NCBI RefSeq assembly: GCF_000814025.1
Contig: NZ_JWLL01000014.1
Span: 1-49,762, forward strand
Direction: 5' to 3'
Source of the DNA: Tateyamaria sp. ANG-S1
GTDB taxonomy: Bacteria; Pseudomonadota; Alphaproteobacteria; Rhodobacterales; Rhodobacteraceae
Length of the DNA stretch: 49,762 nucleotides
In this document: one piece after another, positions 9,231 to 16,489 of the stretch
How the letters are laid out: each line of letters begins with the position of its first letter
Position numbering within the stretch: position 1 is the stretch's first letter
The notes under the pieces: generated by a model
The model's input: the letters and a program-made list of their open reading frames with translations, nothing else
What the model was told of the DNA's origin: nothing
Database searches by the model: none
Program-made: the position numbers and the translations under genes

Positions 9231-10053
9231 GGAATTTATCGCGGCCAGTCAGTTCGCGCGCGGCGCCGACTTCAACCAGCCGATCGGAAAACCGTCGTGC
9301 TGCCCGTTGCGACCCAAAACTCGTGAGATCCATCGGCGTAATGGTATCAGATTTAAGAGAGAGCGCGACCGCCTTATCAGCGCCGTTGGCACGAAGTCTC
9401 GGTGACGCCGCTCACAGTTTTTGAGTGCGTCGATCAAGATCCGCTGTTTCCAGAACCACTTGAGACGCCACTTTAACGACCGCGCGATGAGCAGCTGTGC
9501 GTAGCTCATCACCGTCCAACCGCAGATCCGCACGCTTCAAACCGAGCGAAAACAACGGAAACACGTGTGACCATCCAAGTGATTGTCCCAAGACAGCATC
9601 GGCCAAGATGAGAGCCGCACTGTAGTCACGCGGACGCTCCCTTGTCACAACATCCAACGCAGTCACAGCTCGAGTGATCGGCGCCCCCTGCCCTGCGTCC
9701 AACCAGACTGCAATCTGTTCTGGTTGGAGATGTGGGAGCGCACGGTACAGCGCCTTGATCGAAAGCGACCTTTCGACAGCGCGCTGCCAGGATTGATAGA
9801 CCTCCCCCGCCGGACCGGGGTTATCTCCCGGCTGAACAAATGCCACCGCGTCCCTCAAGTCCGAAGCCCGTTCGGGCCGACTGCTAAGAGTGACGCAAAC
9901 ATCTGCAGCGCGAAGCGCAAGCTTGGCGCGCAACAAGTCTTGGGGCACATCGGGCTGTGCCAACACAAGATGCAGATGCGACAGTACTGCCCCCGACAAA
10001 AACACAACATCTTCAGAGGTTTCCGCACGCCCTGAGGTAACCCAAGAGGGCAT
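9226..10053 (-). pseudogene. DUF1403-family gene with in-frame nonsense codon
   Basis: The frame opens at 10053 with MPSWVTSGRAETSEDVVFLSG and reads as a DUF1403 protein. It hits TGA at 9412-9414 and then continues in the same frame with AASPRLRANGADKAVALSLK, ending FSDRLVEVGAARELTGRDKF at the TGA at 9226-9228. The part after the early stop is what I expect for the family's C-terminus, so a single CGA-to-TGA type change, not a frameshift, explains the break. The last few usual residues after LTGRD are missing where the transposase remnant begins. DUF1403 proteins are cytosolic, of unknown function, and common on rhizobial and roseobacter replicons. The truncated 213-aa product might still be made. 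Confidence 0.75.
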
Positions 10054-10161
10054 TCTCTGTAATGTGTCGAAGGCGCAAGCGGCATATGTCGTGTTACAAG
10101 ACTATCCCACCGAGGCGCTTTTGCCCACAATATAGTGTAGTAACCGCCCCAACCTGCTGAT

Positions 10162-10197
10162 TTATATTATGTTCAATAAGTCGAATTGGGCCGTCAG
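10162..10197 (-). pseudogene. ccdB toxin remnant (first codons only)
   Basis: Immediately overlapping the stop of the CcdA-like gene, the minus strand reads LTAQFDLLNII and then stop. CcdB toxins begin with a short Met-x-x-Phe-Asp stretch at exactly this place, overlapping or abutting ccdA. Here the start is CTG rather than ATG and the frame collapses after about seven matching residues, so the toxin gene has been deleted or replaced. The call rests on position plus a very short match. Confidence 0.45.
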
Positions 10198-10427
10198 AAT
10201 TGGCGGACGCGTGACAGCGGGAGGCCGTTCTGGTCGACATGTGCGTTGGAGCTGGCCAGCGCAGCCGCGTTTTCCTGTTGCCAGAGCAGCATCTGGGCGC
10301 GCTGCACCGCGGCCCGTATTCCTTGCTCTGCTGCCCGGGACAGGTTCACGTCCAGCGCGCGGGCTTCGGACAGAAGCGCGTTGTCGAGCGACAGGTTGGT
10401 CGGTTTGCGGCGGTTTTGCGTGTTCAT
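10194..10427 (-). CDS. ccdA: CcdA-family antitoxin (orphan)
   Basis: Product of 77 aa: a basic N-terminus (MNTQNRRKPTNLSLDNALL) forming the ribbon-helix-helix DNA-binding part, a helix SEARALDVNLSRAAEQGIRA, then a tail ending in the family's GLPLSRVRQF. The ATG at 10427 has AGGAG eight bases upstream and is preferred over the longer frame to 10559. In intact type II modules CcdA binds and neutralises the gyrase poison CcdB and represses its own promoter. Here only the first codons of ccdB remain, so this is a solitary antitoxin. It could still autoregulate or protect against a CcdB encoded elsewhere. Its presence hints that this segment was once on a plasmid or other mobile replicon. Confidence 0.8.
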   Translation of the reverse strand: MNTQNRRKPTNLSLDNALLSEARALDVNLSRAAEQGIRAAVQRAQMLLWQQENAAALASSNAHVDQNGLPLSRVRQF

Positions 10428-10736
10428 CGGCGGCTCCTGGGACGTGAAGGTAGGCGCAAAGTGCGTACGCATCAAGCATGCGCATGTTGTGTGTGGATTG
10501 CCGGTGCCGGATGCGCGTGGGCGGGGCTTTGCCGAAAGTGGCGCTTGGGCGGCTGTCAAAGCCCGAACGCATGGAAAAAGAGCGCCCTACAGGCGGATTT
10601 TGGCGGCTCCCTGCCCTGTTTCGGCAGCTTCGCGCCGGATCGCCGGGGCAAAATTGATGGCGGATCACACGCCTCTATACACTCTGCAACAGTTGATCCC
10701 CTGAAACCCAGTATGTGAGCGTGGTTAGGCCCTAGA
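10428..10736. other. intergenic region, no gene seen
   Basis: The gap lies between the divergent ccdA and opgD-like genes and must contain both promoters. All open readings here are shadows without protein-like features. Confidence 0.5.
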
Positions 10737-12368
10737 ATGAGATTTATTGATCGAACATCCGTAATAGTATCGGCAAACCAACGCGCGGTCGCACGCACTG
10801 CCGTCGCGCAACCCTCGCGGCGCGCGGTGCTGGCCGGGTCGGCGGCATTTCTGGCCGTTGGCCTGTGGAACAGCGCCCGGTCGGACGCGGCGGCGGCTGA
10901 CGGCCCCATGACCTTTGAACTGTTGGTGGAGAAGGCGCGCAACGCCGCCAACCAGCCCTATGAGCCGACCGTCATTCCGGCGCCGGACATCATCGAGAGG
11001 GTCAACTACAGCGCCCATTGGCAGATCCAGTTCCGCCCCGATGCGACGCTTTATGTGGGGCGCAACAAGGCGCCTGTGCAGCTGTTTCACCCCGGCCGTT
11101 TCTTTCCCGAGCCGGTCAAGATCTATATCCGGGACGAGGCGGGCACGGCGCATGAGGTACCGTTCGTCCGCGACTTCTTTTCCATGCCGGAGGACAACCC
11201 GGCCTTTGATCTGCCCGAGGGCTATGGCTTTGCCGGTTTCCGCGTCATGCGTCCGGGGCTCGAGCCGGACTGGATTTCGTTTCTGGGCGCGTCCTACTTC
11301 CGGACCGATGGGCCGGAGGCGCAATACGGGCTGTCGACGCGGGGGATTGCGGTCAACACCGGGTTGGACATACCCGAGGAGTTTCCGCGCTTTACCGCAT
11401 TCTGGCTTGGACCGCCGGAGAAGGAGGACGAGGAGCTGTCGATCTGGGCCGAACTGGATGGCCTGTCGATCACCGGTGCCTACCGGTTTGGCGTGGTTCG
11501 CAACGCGGCCTATGGAGGGCATCTGACCCGCATCTCGGCCCATCTGTTCCTGCGTGAAGACATCCAGCGTCTGGGCGTCGCCCCGCTGACCAGCATGTAC
11601 TGGTATTCCGAACGGGACCGTGCGGGCGGTGGTGACTGGCGCCCAGAGATCCACGACAGCGATGGCTTGGCGCTGGCCACCGGCAATGGCGAGCGGATCT
11701 GGCGTCCCCTGAGCAATCCCGAACGCGTCAGCACGTCGAGTTTCATGGATCAGAACCCCAAGGGATTTGGCCTGATCCAGCGCGACCGCAAGTTCGAGAA
11801 TTATCAGGACGACGGTGTGTTCTACAATCGCCGCCCCTCGGCCTGGGTGAAGCCTGTGGGCGATTGGGGGGCTGGCCAGGTGCAGCTGTTCCTGATCCCG
11901 ACCACGGATGAAACCTTTGACAACGTGGTGGCCTATTGGGTGCCGGAGGGTCCGACCCAAAAGGGTGCGGAGTTCCGGTTTGATTATGACATCGAGTGGC
12001 GCGCGCGGGATCCGCAGCCCGATGGCGTCGCCTGGGTCGTGGCGACGCGGCAGGGCGAAGGCGGTGTGCCCGGCGATCCGCTGCCCGAAGGTGTGGACAA
12101 GATGGTTGTCGATTTCGAGGGTCCTTCGCTGACGGGGCTGGATCGTGACAGTGGCGTCGAGCCAGTGATCGACGCGCTGAATGGCCGGATCGTGGAGCCC
12201 ATTGATGCCTATCCCATCGTGGGCACCGAGCGGTGGCGTCTGACCTTTGATTTCGTTCAGACCGGCCCCGAGCCTGTGAGCCTGCGCGCCTTTCTGAAGC
12301 ACCGGGACCGTGCGTTGACCGAGACGTGGTTGATGGATGCTGAGGTTGAGCGGAGCAAGCAGGGCTGA
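10737..12368 (+). CDS. opgD: periplasmic glucan biosynthesis protein, OpgD/OpgG family
   Basis: Product of 543 aa, close to the usual OpgD length (~550). Residues ~28-50 form a Tat-type signal (PSRRAVLAGSAAFLAVGLW), which favours OpgD over OpgG. The mature part starts with MTFELLVEKARNAANQPYEP, followed by the beta-sandwich MdoG domain (YSAHWQIQFRP, LFHPGRFFPEPVKIY, FLGASYFRTDG, YGLSTRGIAV). The C-terminal domain contains MYWYSERDR, EIHDSDGLALATGNGERIWRPL and FGLIQRDR. OpgD/OpgG act in the periplasm on osmoregulated periplasmic glucans, and OpgD is now viewed as a glucan-cleaving or trimming enzyme in enterobacteria. No OpgH synthase is present in the window, so it either acts with a distant OpgH or on the product of the neighbouring arabinosyl-type cluster. 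Confidence 0.88.
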   Translation: MRFIDRTSVIVSANQRAVARTAVAQPSRRAVLAGSAAFLAVGLWNSARSDAAAADGPMTFELLVEKARNAANQPYEPTVIPAPDIIERVNYSAHWQIQFRPDATLYVGRNKAPVQLFHPGRFFPEPVKIYIRDEAGTAHEVPFVRDFFSMPEDNPAFDLPEGYGFAGFRVMRPGLEPDWISFLGASYFRTDGPEAQYGLSTRGIAVNTGLDIPEEFPRFTAFWLGPPEKEDEELSIWAELDGLSITGAYRFGVVRNAAYGGHLTRISAHLFLREDIQRLGVAPLTSMYWYSERDRAGGGDWRPEIHDSDGLALATGNGERIWRPLSNPERVSTSSFMDQNPKGFGLIQRDRKFENYQDDGVFYNRRPSAWVKPVGDWGAGQVQLFLIPTTDETFDNVVAYWVPEGPTQKGAEFRFDYDIEWRARDPQPDGVAWVVATRQGEGGVPGDPLPEGVDKMVVDFEGPSLTGLDRDSGVEPVIDALNGRIVEPIDAYPIVGTERWRLTFDFVQTGPEPVSLRAFLKHRDRALTETWLMDAEVERSKQG

Positions 12369-12376
12369 TCCCTGCC

Positions 12377-12414
12377 CCCGCCCCGCTAGCTGCTTTGCGG
12401 CCCGGCGGGGCGGG
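12377..12414. terminator. GC-rich hairpin between convergent genes
   Basis: CCCGCCCCG at 12377-12385 pairs with CGGGGCGGG at 12406-12414 across a 20-base loop that contains the stop codon region of the minus-strand glycosyltransferase. It sits exactly between the convergent opgD-like gene and that gene. There is no T tract, so termination activity is inferred. Confidence 0.4.
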
Positions 12415-13969
12415 TGACGGCCTCTGGCACGGGGCGGCGTTCATAGAGCATCCATAGCCCCGTGTTGCGCGTCTGTTTGAAGTGTCTCTTCAGGTAGGGG
12501 CCGTAGATTTCCCGCATTTTCTGGGTGGTCCCCTCGGCCACGGGCTGTTTGGGGATCATCACCACGTCGACGCCGCCCAGCATCTCTTCGGCTGGCAGGT
12601 GGACCTGCATGTCGAAATTGCGGTTGTCGTGCATCCAGGCGTTGCCGCCGTTTTGGGGCGGCAGACCGGCGAGTGACGCGAATGGGCTGACGAAGTCCAT
12701 CACCAAAACGCGCGCGTCGGGCCTTTCCAATGATGCAATGAGAGCCGCGCCGCTGCCGAGGCTTTGACCGTAGCGGCGGTAGAAGTCGTATTGGCCCCGG
12801 TTGAAGATGTTGACGATCCGGATGTCCGTGCCGTTTGGCGTTTCCAGCGCGAACCCTGCGCGAGTGCTGGCCATGTAAGCGTGGATGCCGACCGCTGCTG
12901 CGGAGGACAGGGCGATGGGCAGGAGCAGGACGCTGATGGCCAGCGGTGCGCCTTGGACGAGGCTTTTCATCGTGATCGAGGCATTCGTCCGCTTGTGCCG
13001 CATCATGATCTCTGCCGCGACGGCGCTGCCGACCAGCATCGTGATAATCCCGATATGCTGGAAGTTCTGGTTGATCAGCGCAAAGCCTGCCGCGCCGCAC
13101 AGCAGGTAGAACAGGATGTCGGTGATGCGCAGGCGGTGCCAGAGTGCAAGGCCCGCGATGAGGGCGAAGACGATGTATTCGCCCGACACCCGCATGAAGG
13201 ACCGCACGTAGATGTAGGATTCGATGACGCCGCTGACCTTGGTCGCTTCGATCAGGTCGGCGATGTGCATCCGCGTGCCGCCCCAGAACACCTCGACCAG
13301 CAGGCCAATGGCGATGCAGAGCCCGATGGCCCCTGCCGCCCAGCCGCGCTGCGCGTGTTGCAGCAGAAGGATGGCAAGGAAGCTGAGGGCCACGACGCCG
13401 TAGGTCATCTTGGTATAGAAGAGCAGCATGGTCAGGATGGCCGCCGATCCGGCGTCGAGCCACCCCTGCCTGCGCACGGGCTGCGACGGTTGCAGGTGTA
13501 GCACCAGCAGCACGCCCAGAAGCGCCCAGCCGATGCGGTTGTAGAACATGGCGAAGGAGATCTTGGCCGGGATCTCGCCCGTGTTCATGGGGGTGGCGAG
13601 GAGAAGCACAAGGAAGATGGCGAGTGGGACGCCGATCAGGGGGCGCAGCCGGGTGCCGAAGACGTGGACCATGATGGGGGCCGTCACCAGCATGAGTGCC
13701 GCCATACCCACGGGCATCGCCATGCCGAGCCGATCGGTCAGCCAGTAGCCGAGGCCCGGCAGGTAGAAGTTGAGGGGGCCGAGTGCGGTGTGGAAGTCGC
13801 GGTTGGGCACCTGCCCTTCGACCACGCGGTAGGCGCCGTCGAGGAAGATCAGAATGTCGTTGAAATACATGGACGAGGCGGTGACCCCGGGCGCCACAAG
13901 AAGGGCGGCGCAGATGAGCGTGGTGGCCCATGTGGCGAGGGCAATGGGGGAGCTGCTTAATCGTGACAT
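12386..13969 (-). CDS. GT-C membrane glycosyltransferase, AftA-like position
   Basis: Integral membrane protein of 527 aa with about ten hydrophobic helices in the first ~370 residues and a soluble C-terminal part of ~150. Between the first two helices lies NDILIFLDGAYRVVEGQVP followed by NRDFHTALGPLNFYLPGLGY. Acidic residues in this first periplasmic loop are the hallmark of GT-C enzymes that use polyprenyl-phosphate sugars. The start at 13969 lies ten bases after the dprE2-like gene; the longer frame would run into it. The gene order GtrA-DprE1-DprE2-this gene copies mycobacterial Rv3789-Rv3790-Rv3791-Rv3792, where the last is the arabinofuranosyltransferase AftA. I infer that it transfers a pentofuranose from the lipid donor to a periplasmic acceptor. 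Sequence similarity to AftA itself was not tested. Confidence 0.75.
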   Translation of the reverse strand: MSRLSSSPIALATWATTLICAALLVAPGVTASSMYFNDILIFLDGAYRVVEGQVPNRDFHTALGPLNFYLPGLGYWLTDRLGMAMPVGMAALMLVTAPIMVHVFGTRLRPLIGVPLAIFLVLLLATPMNTGEIPAKISFAMFYNRIGWALLGVLLVLHLQPSQPVRRQGWLDAGSAAILTMLLFYTKMTYGVVALSFLAILLLQHAQRGWAAGAIGLCIAIGLLVEVFWGGTRMHIADLIEATKVSGVIESYIYVRSFMRVSGEYIVFALIAGLALWHRLRITDILFYLLCGAAGFALINQNFQHIGIITMLVGSAVAAEIMMRHKRTNASITMKSLVQGAPLAISVLLLPIALSSAAAVGIHAYMASTRAGFALETPNGTDIRIVNIFNRGQYDFYRRYGQSLGSGAALIASLERPDARVLVMDFVSPFASLAGLPPQNGGNAWMHDNRNFDMQVHLPAEEMLGGVDVVMIPKQPVAEGTTQKMREIYGPYLKRHFKQTRNTGLWMLYERRPVPEAVTRPAGPQSS

Positions 13970-13979
13970 GCGGGGCACC

Positions 13980-14741
13980 TCACAGGCTGAGCTTTTTGAA
14001 CAGGGCTTCGGGAATGGCGCGGATGATGAACATGACAAGCCGCCACGCGCGCAGGACGTAGACAACGTCGGAGGGTCGGGTTTCGAGGGCTGCGATGCGG
14101 TCGGCGACGGCTTCGGGTTCTGCCGTGAGCGGGCCGATCAGATCCATGTCGGCGGTCATGCTGGTTTTGACGAAGCCGGGTTTGACGGTCGCCACGTGGA
14201 CATTCGTTTTTCCAAGCCGGTTGCGCAGGCCCGAGAGGTAGGCGGTGAACCCGGCTTTGGCCGCGCCGTAGACGTAGTTTGACGCGCGGCCCCGGTCGCC
14301 TGCGACCGAGCTGACGCCAACGATGAGGCCGTGCCCGCGTGCAGCGAACCGTGCGGCGGCCATTTCAAGGAACAGCGCCGGTCCTTCGAAATTCGTGCGC
14401 AGGACGGTGGTGGCGTGGTCCGCGTCTTCCTGTGCCCGGGTCTGGTCGCCCAGCATGCCGACGACGCAGACAACCGTATCGGGCAGCGCGTCGAGCCCGT
14501 CGAGGAACGGCTCGAAGCTGCTGGTGTCGAGGATGTCGAGATGTTGGACCGCCACCTGATGCGCGCCTGTGCGGGTGCGGATGTCATCGGCGTTGCGCTC
14601 TGCCCCTTCGGTGTCGCGTGCAGCGAGGGTGACCTTCCACCCCCGTGCGGCATAGGTGGACGCGACCGCCCGCCCGATGTCAGAGGTGCCGCCCACCACA
14701 AGCAGGCTTTTCGGCGAATTGTGCCGATCCGTGTCCGTCAT
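13980..14741 (-). CDS. dprE2: decaprenylphosphoryl-2-keto-ribose reductase (DprE2-like SDR)
   Basis: Product of 253 aa, a classical short-chain dehydrogenase. It has the nucleotide-binding GGTSDIGRAVA at residues ~17-27, the SSVAGDRGRASNYVYGAAKAG segment with catalytic Ser and the Y-x3-K pair at residues ~150-165, KPGFVKTSM after it, and a hydrophobic C-terminal tail (LVMFIIRAIPEALFKKL) like that of DprE2. It overlaps the DprE1-like gene in an ATGA arrangement, which is the key evidence for assignment: DprE1 oxidises the 2'-OH of decaprenyl-phosphoryl-ribose to the keto form and DprE2 reduces it with NAD(P)H to the arabinose epimer. The catalytic pair would work at the inner membrane. A generic SDR role is unlikely given this partner. 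Confidence 0.85.
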   Translation of the reverse strand: MTDTDRHNSPKSLLVVGGTSDIGRAVASTYAARGWKVTLAARDTEGAERNADDIRTRTGAHQVAVQHLDILDTSSFEPFLDGLDALPDTVVCVVGMLGDQTRAQEDADHATTVLRTNFEGPALFLEMAAARFAARGHGLIVGVSSVAGDRGRASNYVYGAAKAGFTAYLSGLRNRLGKTNVHVATVKPGFVKTSMTADMDLIGPLTAEPEAVADRIAALETRPSDVVYVLRAWRLVMFIIRAIPEALFKKLSL

Positions 14742-16063
14742 AGTCCAAGTCTTTCTGATAGTTTCGAGGCCATGCGGCCAGTTGCGCCAATCTCGTCCCG
14801 GAGCGTTTTGAACCGGTCGAGATTGGGGTAGCCCGCTGCGAAGGTCGTGGGCGATTGGGTGGCATCCTTGGCGAGATACAGGCGACCGCCTGCTGCAACG
14901 ACAAGCGCGTCGATCTCGGCCAGGAGCGGTTTCAGTTTTTCACTGAAAGGGATGTCCAGGGCGAGGGTCAGTCCCTCCATCGGGAAGGACATGAGGCCCG
15001 ATCCCGGTGCAAGCCGTTTGAGGACGGCGAGGAACGACCCTGCCCCGTGGCTGGAAATCCGTTCGAGTATGCCCGCGACGACGCTTTCGGCCTTGGCCTC
15101 GGGGATGACGCATTGGTGCTGCACGAACCCGCGCCGCCCGTAGATGCGGTTCCAGTGGGCGATGCCGTCGAGCGGGAAGAAATAGCTGTCCCACGGGACG
15201 GTGGTGGTTTGCCCGGCCTTGCGTGCGCCGTTGCGGTAGTAAAGCTCGTTGAAGGCGCGGACGGTCATGGCGTTCAGAAGCCAGCCGGGCATGTCCATGG
15301 GCACTGCGAGGCGGCCGTTGGTGGAGGGCGGGAAGCGGACGTCACCCCATGGGAGCTCGTCGGCCGTAGCGTGTTCCCCTTCGAGGATCAGGGACCGGCC
15401 CAGCGAGGCACCGCGTGCCAGTACGTCGATCCAGGCGACGGTGTAGGTGGCGTTTGCGGTTTGGCTGAGAAGGCGCACCGCTTCGCCTAGATTGGCGGCG
15501 ACGTGGGTGGTTTGGCGGATCCAGCCGGTTTCGACCTGTTTCAGTCGGAAGCCTGCCGACAAGATCGTGCCGGTGAGGCCCATGCCGCCGATGGTGGCTT
15601 TGAACAGGTCCGCGTTTTCATGCGGGCTGCATCGCATGACGCGCCCGTCGGGCATCGCCAGCTTCAGCCACGCCACGTGGTCGCCGAAGGTGCCGTGGAT
15701 ATGCTGGTTCTTGCCATGCACGTCCGAGGCGATCATGCCGCCCACGGTGACGAAGCGCGTGCCGGGGACAGCGCAGGGGAAGTAGCCCTGCGGCAGGAAG
15801 GTGTCGATGATGTCGGCTAGTGGCACGCCTGCCTCGACGGCGAGGATGCCGGTCTTGGGGTCGAAGGACTGCATCCGGTTGAGGCCGGTGGCGTCAATCG
15901 TGTTGTCCCGCCCGATGGCGGCGTCGCCGTAGGACCGGCCGAGGCCGCGGGCGATCACGCCGGGTAGCGTCGCTGTGGCCGTGGCTGCGGGGCCCGTGTC
16001 CCGTGCCGTGCCAAGTGGCCCGGAAAGGCGGGGATACCGGCCCCAACCGCTGAGATCTTTCAT
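14738..16063 (-). CDS. dprE1: decaprenylphosphoryl-beta-D-ribose 2'-oxidase (DprE1-like)
   Basis: Product of 441 aa, an FAD oxidase of the vanillyl-alcohol-oxidase type. The FAD-binding half shows ARGLGRSYGDAAIG (~38-51), VEAGVPLADII, FVTVGGMIASDVHGKNQH and GGMGLTGTI. The substrate half includes RRGFVQHQCVIP and ends LYLAKDATQSP...AGYPNLDRF, matching the DprE1 C-terminus with its active-site Lys in LY-x-AKD. From memory of the mycobacterial enzyme, the benzothiazinone-reactive Cys387 lies in a stretch equivalent to LTLALDIPF here and is replaced by Ala, so this enzyme should resist covalent inhibition. The start at 16063 is chosen for the ATGA overlap with gtrA and the intact N-terminus. It forms the first half of the ribose-to-arabinose epimerase. 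Confidence 0.88.
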   Translation of the reverse strand: MKDLSGWGRYPRLSGPLGTARDTGPAATATATLPGVIARGLGRSYGDAAIGRDNTIDATGLNRMQSFDPKTGILAVEAGVPLADIIDTFLPQGYFPCAVPGTRFVTVGGMIASDVHGKNQHIHGTFGDHVAWLKLAMPDGRVMRCSPHENADLFKATIGGMGLTGTILSAGFRLKQVETGWIRQTTHVAANLGEAVRLLSQTANATYTVAWIDVLARGASLGRSLILEGEHATADELPWGDVRFPPSTNGRLAVPMDMPGWLLNAMTVRAFNELYYRNGARKAGQTTTVPWDSYFFPLDGIAHWNRIYGRRGFVQHQCVIPEAKAESVVAGILERISSHGAGSFLAVLKRLAPGSGLMSFPMEGLTLALDIPFSEKLKPLLAEIDALVVAAGGRLYLAKDATQSPTTFAAGYPNLDRFKTLRDEIGATGRMASKLSERLGL

Positions 16064-16479
16064 ATAGTGGCCTCGCGGAACACGTGGCGGCGGTCGAGCC
16101 AGAACTTCAGGACGTAGCCGATGCTGAGGCCGATGACGGCGCCGAGATACTTGGCAAAGTCCGTCTGCCAGATGGCGTAGAAGCCCAGTTCGAACGACCA
16201 GAAGATGATCGTCGTTGCAACGCTGAACAGGCCTGACAGCGTGATGCGCTGCGCCTCGCCGCGGGGGGACGTATAAGCCTCGCGGAAGGTCCATGTTTTG
16301 TCGATGACGTACTTCATGAAGAAGCCGACGAGCGTGCCGACAACGATAGAGACCATGAGGTGGGCGGCGGGCACGCTTTGCACCGTAGCCTCTTGCGCCA
16401 GCAGGTTGGCCAGCACGGACAGAACTGCCGTGACTGCATAGCGGGCAATCGGGTGACCTTCGGACAGGGATTTCAACAT
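16060..16479 (-). CDS. GtrA-family membrane protein (Rv3789-like)
   Basis: Product of 139 aa with four hydrophobic helices and the family stretches RYAVTAVLSVLANLL, IVVGTLVGFFMKYVIDKTWTFRE and SIGYVLKFWLDRRHVFRE. GtrA-family proteins are thought to flip polyprenyl-phosphate sugars or to anchor glycosyltransferases. In mycobacteria Rv3789 is the GtrA member directly before dprE1, as here, and has been proposed to help present decaprenyl-phosphoryl-arabinose in the periplasm. The start at 16479 lies ten bases after the stop of the UbiA gene, and the end overlaps dprE1 by four bases. The role here is inferred from family and order. Confidence 0.85.
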   Translation of the reverse strand: MLKSLSEGHPIARYAVTAVLSVLANLLAQEATVQSVPAAHLMVSIVVGTLVGFFMKYVIDKTWTFREAYTSPRGEAQRITLSGLFSVATTIIFWSFELGFYAIWQTDFAKYLGAVIGLSIGYVLKFWLDRRHVFREATI

Positions 16480-16489
16480 GGTACGTCCG

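Noticed and set aside
9400..9420. Frameshift in the DUF1403 gene
   Set aside because: Checking codons on both sides of the stop shows the same frame continues, so a nonsense codon explains it without a frameshift.
10725..12302. A 525-aa open frame antisense to the opgD-like gene
   Set aside because: It mirrors the third-position GC bias of the real gene, has His/Arg/Gly-rich composition without family motifs, and covers a well-supported CDS.
12441..13931. A 496-aa frame on the same strand as the GT-C gene, other phase
   Set aside because: Arg/His/Pro-rich low-complexity translation typical of a GC-rich shadow; the membrane protein frame is convincing.
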